Part shown: positions 1 to 5,491 of the stretch, in pieces
How positions within the stretch are numbered: position 1 is the stretch's first letter
Layout: each line of letters begins with the position of its first letter
DNA from: an uncultured Prevotella sp.
GTDB lineage: Bacteria; Bacteroidota; Bacteroidia; Bacteroidales; Bacteroidaceae
Assembly: GCA_900541335.1 (NCBI GenBank)
Contig: UQJC01000072.1
Span: 1-7,285 of the forward strand
DNA length: 7,285 nucleotides
Direction of reading: 5' to 3'
Made by a program: the position numbers and the translations under genes
The notes under the pieces: model-generated
What the model was told of the DNA's origin: nothing
The model's input: the letters and a program-made list of their open reading frames with translations, nothing else
The model's database searches: none

Positions 1-1706
1 TGACAGAAGCAATCAACAACGAAGCAAACAACGAAAAGAAAAGTTTGAACTTCATTGAGCAAATCGTTGCAAACGACTTGCAGGAAGGGAAGAATGGGGG
101 ACGTCTTCAAACTCGTTTCCCGCCCGAACCTAACGGATACTTGCACATCGGTCATGCCAAGGCTATTTGCATGGACTTCGGTCTGGCACAGAAGTTTGGC
201 GGTGTATGTAATCTCCGTTTTGACGACACCAACCCCCAGAAGGAAGACAACGAATATGTAGAGGCTATCAAGCATGACATCGAATGGTTGGGCTTTAAGT
301 GGGGTAACATCTACCACGCTTCCGACTACTTCCAGCAGTTGTGGGACTTTGCTATCCGTCTGATTAAGGAAGGCAAAGCATACGTAGACGAACAGACGAG
401 CGAACAGATTGCCGCTCAAAAGGGAACGCCGACGCAACCCGGTACTGAAAGCCCGTATCGCAATCGTCCTGTAGAAGAGAGCTTGGCGCTGTTCGAAAAG
501 ATGAACACGGGTGAAATTCCCGAAGGTGCAATGGTTCTTCGTGCCAAGATTGACATGGCTAACCCCAACATGCACTTCCGTGACCCGATTATCTACCGTA
601 TCATCAACAAGGAACATCACCGTACGGGTACGAAGTGGAAAGTATATCCCATGTATGACTTTGCCCACGGTCAAAGTGACTACTTCGAAGGGGTAACTCA
701 TTCCGTTTGTACTCTCGAATTTGTACCTCACCGTCCGCTCTACGATTACTTTATTGATGAGTTGAAGGAAGGCAATGATTTGGCTGACAATCGTCCTCGT
801 CAGTACGAGTTCAATCGTTTGAACTTGACTTATACGGTTATGTCCAAGCGTAAGTTGTTGGCCTTGGTTCAAGAGCACTTAGTAGATGGTTGGGACGATC
901 CCCGTATGCCGACCGTTTGTGGTTTGCGTCGCCGTGGTTACTCTCCCGAGGCTGTGCGTAAGTTTATCGACATGATTGGTTACACCAAGTTCGATGCACT
1001 CAATGATTACGCCATGTTAGAGGCAGCTGCTCGCGAAGACCTCAATGCTCGTGCTTTGCGTGTCAGTGCAGTATTGAATCCGGTGAAGCTGATCATCACG
1101 AATTACCCCGAAGGTCAGACTGAAGAAATGGAAGCGGTCAATAATCCCGAACGCGAGGAGGACGGCACCCACACGATTACCTTCAGCCGTGAACTCTGGA
1201 TGGAACGTGAGGACTTCATGGAAGATGCTCCCAAGAAGTTCTTCCGTATGGTTCCGGGTAAGGAAGTGCGCTTGAAGAATGCCTACATCGTGAAGTGTAC
1301 GGGTTGCAAAAAAGCAGCCGATGGCACCATCGAGGAAGTTTATGCTGAATACGATCCGACCAGCAAGAGTGGTATGGAGGGTGCCAACCGTAAGGTTAAG
1401 GGTACGCTTCACTGGGTAAGTGCCGATCACTGCGTAAAGGCTGAAGTTAGATTGTATGATCGCCTGTTCTCTATTGAGAATCCTTCTGCCGATGATCGTG
1501 ACTTCCGCGAACTCCTTAATCCTGATTCACTCAAGGTGCTTACTGAATGCTATGTAGAAAAGTATGCGGTAGAGAATCCTACGGGCAACCGTTATCTCCA
1601 ATTCCAGCGTACTGGTTACTTTACAGCCGACAAGCATTCTACACCTGAACATCCAGTATTTAATCGTACTGTCGGACTTAAGGACAGTTGGTCAGCCAAG
1701 AAGTAA
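1..1706 (+). CDS. glnS: Glutaminyl-tRNA synthetase (5' end cut by one base)
   Basis: Class I aminoacyl-tRNA synthetase that charges tRNA-Gln with glutamine in the cytoplasm using ATP. Numbering assumes a 568-residue protein. The GlnRS-type signature PEPNGYLHIGH contains the HIGH motif at 49-52. The KMSKS-equivalent VMSKRKL lies near 280-286 and is followed by GWDDPRMPT. The C-terminal anticodon-binding beta-barrels include KVKGTLHWVSA, RLYDRLFSIENP and the closing FNRTVGLKDSW, all close to the E. coli enzyme as I know it (about 554 residues). Start choice: the first obvious start is TTG at 45, but the frame stays open to base 3 (TEAINNEANNEKKS), and bases 1-2 are TG. The true start is therefore almost certainly an ATG whose A is the base just before the window. 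This gives a polar 15-residue Asn/Glu/Lys-rich lead before the catalytic core. A CxxC pair (about residues 433 and 436) sits in the anticodon-binding region. Codon choice (CGT, GGT, AAG) suggests high expression. A terminator follows 34 bases after the stop. Confidence 0.97.
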   Translation, partial: TEAINNEANNEKKSLNFIEQIVANDLQEGKNGGRLQTRFPPEPNGYLHIGHAKAICMDFGLAQKFGGVCNLRFDDTNPQKEDNEYVEAIKHDIEWLGFKWGNIYHASDYFQQLWDFAIRLIKEGKAYVDEQTSEQIAAQKGTPTQPGTESPYRNRPVEESLALFEKMNTGEIPEGAMVLRAKIDMANPNMHFRDPIIYRIINKEHHRTGTKWKVYPMYDFAHGQSDYFEGVTHSVCTLEFVPHRPLYDYFIDELKEGNDLADNRPRQYEFNRLNLTYTVMSKRKLLALVQEHLVDGWDDPRMPTVCGLRRRGYSPEAVRKFIDMIGYTKFDALNDYAMLEAAAREDLNARALRVSAVLNPVKLIITNYPEGQTEEMEAVNNPEREEDGTHTITFSRELWMEREDFMEDAPKKFFRMVPGKEVRLKNAYIVKCTGCKKAADGTIEEVYAEYDPTSKSGMEGANRKVKGTLHWVSADHCVKAEVRLYDRLFSIENPSADDRDFRELLNPDSLKVLTECYVEKYAVENPTGNRYLQFQRTGYFTADKHSTPEHPVFNRTVGLKDSWSAKK

Positions 1707-1740
1707 TTGCTGCCAATTAATTTCCTTTGAAAGATATGAG

Positions 1741-1775
1741 AAGCCTGGGGGACTCGTTCCCTTGGGCTTTCTTTT
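1741..1775 (+). terminator. Intrinsic terminator of glnS
   Basis: A 12-bp stem (AAGCCTGGGGGA at 1741-1752 with TCCCTTGGGCTT at 1758-1769; three of the pairs are G-U wobbles in RNA) closes a 5-base loop, CTCGT. It is followed by TTCTTTTC-like T-rich sequence. It sits 34 bases after the glnS stop codon, in the orientation expected to end that transcript. The T-tract is interrupted by one C. Confidence 0.85.
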
Positions 1776-1923
1776 CGCTATAGGGGGATGTGGCTTACAG
1801 GTTGTGGCTGATTTTAAAGACCGAGATCAAGTAGGAGTATTATTCGATTGGAGTTCATCTTTGGGAGGATTGATTTTCACTCGTATCGAAATTGCGAAAC
1901 TGATCGTATTTTCTTTTAGTCAC

Positions 1924-1956
1924 TTAGGGTGATATCGATTCTTATCTATAATTTTG
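1924..1956 (+). promoter_or_regulatory. Probable Bacteroidota-type promoter for the TPR gene
   Basis: TAATTTTG at 1949-1956 matches the Bacteroidota -7 consensus TAnnTTTG exactly. A TTAG at 1924-1927, 21 bases upstream, is only a weak fit to the -33 TTTG element. Transcription would start near 1962, leaving a leader of about 134 bases before ATG 2096. No closer match to the consensus was seen between here and the start codon. Confidence 0.5.
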
Positions 1957-2095
1957 CGAGGGTAGAGCTCCCTCTAAATTTCGATTCGGTCTGCTTTCTC
2001 TACCGAATGTATCAGCTACACTGATTGATTAAACTCGATCAAAGTAGCGTTCTGTAATTCGTTTGATTTAAAACACCTACATACGCTTTCTATCT

Positions 2096-3505
2096 ATGGA
2101 CAAATATTTGCAAGAGGCAATGGAAGAATATGAACGCCACATTGAGAGTGGGGTTCCTTTTTATATGGACGCATCTGTGCTGATGGACATTGAAGAACAG
2201 TATGAAAAGCAGGGTAGGGCGTACGACGCTGAACGATTGATGCGCTTTGCCGAACAACTTCATCCAGATAGCGAGGAAGTGATGGTAGTCAAGGCCTATC
2301 GACTGAAGGCTCAGAATAAATGGGCAGAGGCTCTTGCCATTGTAGCTGACATTCCGAATCGGGAAAGTCGCGATGTACAAATCTTTTTGGCTGAATGGGA
2401 AACTGCGGGGGGAGAACCTGACAAAGCGGAACAGCGGGTTAATGACAATCTTCCTGCTGTAATGTCCCTGGAAGATTATGATTGGTATTTAGACCTAAGC
2501 GAAATATTTCTCGACTATGGCTATTATGCCCGTGCACTTCGGTATTTGTTACAAATTCCCGCCAATTACACATTGCGTAAGCGCGTAGACGAATTGATAG
2601 CCGATGCTTACTATCAGTTACAACAGTACGATCAAAGCCTGGAGGCTTTTACACGGTTGATTGATGCCGACCCTTACGATGCCGTCTCTTGGGCACAACT
2701 GGCAGACATTCAGCAGAAGCAAGGCAATTTGGTCGATTGTGTAGGAAGCTGCGACTACGCGTTGGCTATCGATGAATCCAATCAGCAAGCCATGAATCTC
2801 AAGGTATTTGCCTTGTTCGGTCAGGGTAAATTTGACGAAGCTCTGCGCTTTTGCCAAGAGTCCATGGAGAAGATGCCCAATGATTATGCCATTCGCATGT
2901 ATGCCGCCGAGCAACTCTGTACCAATGGCCGTACAGCTGAATCACTCAGTTACTTTCACGAAGCCTTGCGTCTCTGTCCGCTCGACAACGCAGACCGCCC
3001 CCGTATTGTCTGCGGTCTGGCTACCGCTTTAGCACAAGAAGGAAAAGGAGATCGGGCGATTGAAACCATGTTGGTGTTATGCACTACGGGACATGCTCCT
3101 CAGGATTTGTATTTCCAAATGCAAGAAACCTTCTTCGAGCTGAAACAGCCTGCCATGGCTGTCAAAGTGCTGACCCGTCTTTATGAAATGGACGCAACCA
3201 ACGAGAAGAACAACGCACGCATTCTGAAGGAGTTGTTGAGTCGTGAGTGTTTCAGTGAAGCAGAAGACTTATGGATGAAGTTGGTAGATGCAACTTATCC
3301 GAAGGATTACTCGCTCCGCTTTTACCACCTCTCTTTAGCGATGTATCATCTGAAGAAGAAGGCTCGCTACCTTCAACTACTCCAACAAGCCAGCGAAGAA
3401 AATCCTGACATTTTCAAGCGAACCATCGGTGCCTTATACGGTTTGACTGACATTCCCGCCATCTTGGCGCGCGCTGCAGAAGATGCCAATCGATGGGAGG
3501 CTTAA
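2096..3505 (+). CDS. TPR-repeat protein, function unknown
   Basis: A 469-residue soluble protein with no signal peptide and no membrane segment, so probably cytoplasmic. It is built from helix-turn-helix repeats. A TPR-like pair lies at about residues 27-95 (DIEEQYEKQGRAYDAERLMRF, then KAQNKWAEALAIV). The clearest tandem TPR units run from about 165 to 300, with the usual small and aromatic positions (ADAYYQLQQYDQSLEAF, LADIQQKQGN, ALFGQGKFDEALRF, EQLCTNGRTAESLSYF followed by ALRLCP). More degenerate repeats continue to about 420. TPR arrays generally act as protein-binding scaffolds; no enzymatic domain is visible. From memory, similar TPR proteins with a VPFYMDA-type N-terminal segment are widespread in Bacteroidales, but I know no assigned role. 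The ATG at 2096 lacks a Shine-Dalgarno, which is normal in this phylum. It appears to be transcribed alone: the next gene starts 261 bases downstream. Confidence 0.88.
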   Translation: MDKYLQEAMEEYERHIESGVPFYMDASVLMDIEEQYEKQGRAYDAERLMRFAEQLHPDSEEVMVVKAYRLKAQNKWAEALAIVADIPNRESRDVQIFLAEWETAGGEPDKAEQRVNDNLPAVMSLEDYDWYLDLSEIFLDYGYYARALRYLLQIPANYTLRKRVDELIADAYYQLQQYDQSLEAFTRLIDADPYDAVSWAQLADIQQKQGNLVDCVGSCDYALAIDESNQQAMNLKVFALFGQGKFDEALRFCQESMEKMPNDYAIRMYAAEQLCTNGRTAESLSYFHEALRLCPLDNADRPRIVCGLATALAQEGKGDRAIETMLVLCTTGHAPQDLYFQMQETFFELKQPAMAVKVLTRLYEMDATNEKNNARILKELLSRECFSEAEDLWMKLVDATYPKDYSLRFYHLSLAMYHLKKKARYLQLLQQASEENPDIFKRTIGALYGLTDIPAILARAAEDANRWEA

Positions 3506-3540
3506 CATGCCCCTTCAGGTTGGGAAATCGGTAGAAAGCG

Positions 3541-3579
3541 ATGCGAATGAATACCTTCAGGTTCTACATTCATTAGCAT
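3541..3579. repeat. Imperfect inverted repeat after the TPR gene
   Basis: ATGCGAATGAAT (3541-3552) pairs with ATTCATTAGCAT (3568-3579) over 12 positions with one mismatch. The 15-base loop contains the small palindrome ACCTTCAGGT (3553-3562). A CCTTCAGGTT copy also occurs upstream at 3512-3521, so that 10-mer is present twice in 52 bases. There is no T-tract, so it is not a classical intrinsic terminator. It may stabilise the 3' end of the mRNA or be a binding site. Confidence 0.55.
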
Positions 3580-3586
3580 AACGGTA

Positions 3587-3613
3587 TTCTTCTGTCAGAC
3601 CTTGACAGAAGAA
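3587..3613. repeat. Perfect 11-bp inverted repeat between the TPR gene and cdd
   Basis: TTCTTCTGTCA (3587-3597) and TGACAGAAGAA (3603-3613) are perfect inverse complements around the 5-base loop GACCT. It begins 8 bases after the preceding inverted repeat. No run of T follows on either strand, so it is either a 3' mRNA hairpin of the TPR transcript, a terminator with a poor tail, or an operator upstream of cdd. The sequence alone does not decide. Confidence 0.6.
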
Positions 3614-3766
3614 ACTCGATATACTTATTCCAGTTCTGTATCCCTTTTTCTTCAGCCTTTATCCAACAGTAAGTGTCGAATAGATGGCAGCGCATTACTT
3701 TCGTGAGCGATTCTCACCATCTTCTACATTTACTTTTCCATCAACCTACTAGTCCCTTATTGATAA

Positions 3767-4243
3767 ATGGAAAATCGAACGCTTCAAATTACCTATCAAT
3801 CAGCTACGTTAGACGAACTGAATGAAGTTGATCGCCACTTAGTAGAACAAGCCCGTCAGGCCACTTATACCAGTTATGCCCCTTATTCACATTTTAGTGT
3901 AGGGGCGGCAGTCTTATTGGACAATGGTGAAGTTGTAGCGGGAAGTAATCAGGAGAATGCTGCCTTTGGTGCCGGAACCTGTGCCGAACGGAGTGCTTTA
4001 TTTTATGCGCAATCCCATTATCCAGACCAGCCTGTACGCGCCATAGCCATTGCAGCTCGTGGCGTTGATGGTCAATTTACAGCGGTTCCTATTTCCCCTT
4101 GTGGCATTTGTCGTCAGGTCTTGGTTGAAGTACAAACACGGGCGCAACATCCTGTTCGTGTCATCCTTTACGGTGAGAATGAAATTTGGTCAATAGCCAG
4201 TGTCAGCGACCTTATGCCCTTCCAATTTGATTCCATCGTCTAA
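3767..4243 (+). CDS. cdd: Cytidine deaminase
   Basis: Cytosolic zinc enzyme of pyrimidine salvage that hydrolytically deaminates cytidine and deoxycytidine to uridine and deoxyuridine. The 158-residue length fits the small homotetrameric class (roughly 130-160 residues). The motifs are all present. The substrate-loop residues are in YAPYSHFSVGAA (about 37-48). The NQENAAFGAGTCAER block (61-75) supplies zinc ligand Cys72 and catalytic proton-shuttle Glu74. SPCGICRQVL (110-119) supplies zinc ligands Cys112 and Cys115. ATG 3767 gives a short N-terminal lead of about 20 residues before the conserved core. The gene stands alone, 261 bases after the TPR gene and 211 before fabD. No strong promoter was found. 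TACATTTA at 3725-3732 is one base off the TAnnTTTG consensus at a sensible distance, and a small GTGAG/CTCAC inverted repeat lies at 3703-3717. Confidence 0.95.
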   Translation: MENRTLQITYQSATLDELNEVDRHLVEQARQATYTSYAPYSHFSVGAAVLLDNGEVVAGSNQENAAFGAGTCAERSALFYAQSHYPDQPVRAIAIAARGVDGQFTAVPISPCGICRQVLVEVQTRAQHPVRVILYGENEIWSIASVSDLMPFQFDSIV

Positions 4244-4261
4244 AAACAGCGCATTTTTTTG

Positions 4262-4269
4262 TAACTTTG
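4262..4269 (+). promoter_or_regulatory. Bacteroidota -7 promoter box ahead of fabD
   Basis: TAACTTTG, followed by CG, matches TAnnTTTG exactly and is preceded by a run of seven T and an A-rich segment, a common setting for Bacteroidales promoters. A TTTG at 4226-4229 is too far upstream to be a standard -33 element, so the -33 half is not clear. Transcription would start near 4275, giving fabD a leader of about 180 bases in which I see no recognisable riboswitch or strong hairpin. Confidence 0.6.
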
Positions 4270-4454
4270 CGACCTGTGAAAGGAGGCTTCTTCCTTGACA
4301 ATGGTGTTTTCCCTTTTTGAGAAAAGCTTTCTTGTCACATCCCCTTTTGCAGTTTATAAGTATCACAAGATTGTTCTTGCTTGGTCTGACGAGTTCACTA
4401 AGGAGTCTATAGCCCAACGGGAACAATCTCCATTCAATAACACAACAATAAGCA

Positions 4455-5357
4455 ATGAACGCATTTGTATTTCCCGGTCAGGGAGCACAGTTTGTAGGTA
4501 TGGGCAAGGACCTGTACGAGAAGCATCCTATCGCTAAGCAATTCTTTGAAAAGGCAAACGATATTCTCGGTTTCCGCATTACCGACATCATGTTTGAAGG
4601 TACCGACGAAGAGCTGAAGCAAACCAAGGTGACTCAGCCTGCGATGTTCCTCCACAGTGTGGTGAGCGCACTTTGCCTCGGTTCAAAATTTGAACCCGCT
4701 ATGGTCGCTGGTCACTCTTTGGGTGAACTTTCAGCTTTGACAGCCGCTCGCTGCTTAAGCTTTGAGGATGGATTGAAACTTGTTGCCGCTCGTGCAAAGG
4801 CCATGCAGAAGGCATGTGAGGTTCAGCCCGGTACGATGGCTGCGATCATCGCTCTCGATGATGCCAAGGTAGAAGAAGTATGTGCCGCTGTAAGTCAGGA
4901 GACGGGCAAGGTCGTTGTTCCTGCTAACTACAACTGCCCCGGTCAGCTGGTTATCTCAGGCGATGCTGAAGCAATTGAAGTTTGCTGCCAACGTTTGAAG
5001 GAAGCAGGAGCAAAGCGCGCCCTCGTACTTCCTGTAGGTGGTGCTTTCCACTCTCCCTTGATGCAGCCCGCCAAGGAAGAGCTTGAAGCAGCGATTGCTA
5101 TGACTGAGTTCCACAAGCCCATCTGCCCCGTATACCAGAACGTAGACGGTAAGGCTCACACTGATCCCGAAGAAATTAAGGCAAATCTTATCGCACAGCT
5201 TACGGCTTCTGTACTTTGGACTAAGGAAGTACAGAACATGGTAGCCGACGGTGCCACCGACTTCACGGAGTGTGGTCCCGGCAAGACGCTCCAGGGCATG
5301 ATTGCTAAGATCTGCAAGGGCAATGCCGAAGTAAGCGCTCACGGCGTAAACGACTAA
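4455..5357 (+). CDS. fabD: Malonyl-CoA:acyl carrier protein transacylase
   Basis: Moves the malonyl group from malonyl-CoA to the phosphopantetheine arm of ACP, supplying the extender unit for type II fatty acid synthesis in the cytoplasm. The protein has 300 residues, a normal FabD length. FPGQGAQ at 6-12 is the glycine-rich oxyanion motif. Gln61 in TQPA, the nucleophile Ser88 in GHSLGE (86-91), Arg113 in VAARAKAMQ (carboxylate binding) and His199 in GGAFHSPLM complete the active site. The ferredoxin-like small subdomain spans about 125-195, with the typical NYNCPGQLVISG. ATG 4455 places FPGQGAQ five residues from the N-terminus, as usual in the family. Codon use is strongly biased (GGT, CGT, AAG, CTT, AAC), as in glnS, which suggests high expression. 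Neighbours are not fatty acid genes, so here it stands apart from fabH/fabG-type clusters. It has its own promoter box at 4262 and a probable terminator at 5424-5469. Confidence 0.97.
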   Translation: MNAFVFPGQGAQFVGMGKDLYEKHPIAKQFFEKANDILGFRITDIMFEGTDEELKQTKVTQPAMFLHSVVSALCLGSKFEPAMVAGHSLGELSALTAARCLSFEDGLKLVAARAKAMQKACEVQPGTMAAIIALDDAKVEEVCAAVSQETGKVVVPANYNCPGQLVISGDAEAIEVCCQRLKEAGAKRALVLPVGGAFHSPLMQPAKEELEAAIAMTEFHKPICPVYQNVDGKAHTDPEEIKANLIAQLTASVLWTKEVQNMVADGATDFTECGPGKTLQGMIAKICKGNAEVSAHGVND

Positions 5358-5371
5358 TTTGATTGCCATGC

Positions 5372-5408
5372 GGAGTGATTTATCCTCATTGATGAGTATA
5401 TGCACTCC
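5372..5408. repeat. Extended imperfect hairpin just after fabD
   Basis: GGAGTG (5372-5377) can pair with CACTCC (5403-5408). Inside this, TATCCTCAT (5381-5389) nearly pairs with ATGAGTATA (5392-5400), with one C/T mismatch, so most of the 37 bases fold into one rod. No T-tract follows. It starts 15 bases after the fabD stop codon and precedes the stronger inverted repeat at 5424; it probably forms in the 3' part of the fabD mRNA. Confidence 0.45.
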
Positions 5409-5417
5409 ATGACAACC

Positions 5418-5449
5418 TTTACTATCAGCAGTTTAGAATCTTATATTTG
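5418..5449 (+). promoter_or_regulatory. Probable promoter of the GH13 gene, within the hairpin
   Basis: TATATTTG at 5442-5449 matches the Bacteroidota TAnnTTTG consensus exactly. TTTAC at 5418-5422, about 20 bases upstream, approximates the -33 element. Transcription would begin near 5455, giving a leader of about 37 bases before ATG 5492, a typical short leader. It overlaps the inverted repeat at 5424-5466, so a regulator bound to that palindrome would cover the core promoter. Confidence 0.6.
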
Positions 5450-5469
5450 GGTTCTAAACTGCTGATTTT
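5424..5469 (+). terminator. Perfect 15-bp hairpin, probable fabD terminator
   Basis: ATCAGCAGTTTAGAA (5424-5438) and TTCTAAACTGCTGAT (5452-5466) are exact inverse complements around a 13-base loop (5439-5451). Four T residues (5466-5469) close the right side. The position after fabD and the + strand T-run fit an intrinsic terminator, though the tail is short. The same palindrome could serve as an operator, because a promoter -7 box lies in its loop. Confidence 0.65.
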
Positions 5470-5491
5470 CATACATTCACATCAACCTATC

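Larger units (their letters stand above)
1707..2095 (+). other. 389-base intergenic region between glnS and the TPR gene
   Basis: No convincing gene, tRNA or repeat family is visible here. The region holds the glnS terminator (1741-1775), a probable promoter box (1949-1956) and, downstream of it, two short hairpins. One is GAGGG at 1958-1962 with CCCTC at 1970-1974, around a GAGCTC palindrome. The other is ATTCGGT at 1984-1990 with ACCGAAT at 2002-2008, with an 11-base loop. If the promoter is real, both hairpins lie at the start of a leader of about 130 bases for the TPR gene. The stretch 1780-1910 shows nothing I can identify. Confidence 0.6.

Noticed and set aside
45..47. TTG as the start codon of glnS
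   Set aside because: The open frame continues to the window edge and an ATG is implied at the boundary; TTG here reads as an internal leucine.
1017..1430. A 137-codon open frame on the minus strand inside glnS
   Set aside because: It lies wholly opposite a well-conserved coding region and shows no recognisable domain; it reflects codon bias of the sense gene. The same holds for the other antisense or overlapping frames inside the five genes.
1736..1783. A 15-codon open frame starting at ATG 1736
   Set aside because: It coincides with the glnS terminator stem and has no support beyond the presence of start and stop codons.
3696..3732. Possible cdd promoter boxes TACTTTCG (3696) and TACATTTA (3725)
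   Set aside because: Each differs from TAnnTTTG by one base and lacks a good -33 element; this is too weak to call as a feature, though the second is at a plausible distance from the start codon.
4241..4260. A-run and T-run after cdd as a terminator
   Set aside because: The only possible pairing is a few A-T pairs with no G-C stem; the sequence is better read as the upstream part of the fabD promoter.
4190..4426. A 78-codon minus-strand open frame over the cdd-fabD gap
   Set aside because: It overlaps the 3' end of cdd and the fabD promoter box, and the predicted protein has no recognisable features.
5447..5449. TTG as the start codon of the GH13 gene
   Set aside because: It overlaps the -7 promoter box and lies in the loop of the hairpin, upstream of the predicted transcription start. 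ATG 5492 gives a normal GH13 N-terminus.
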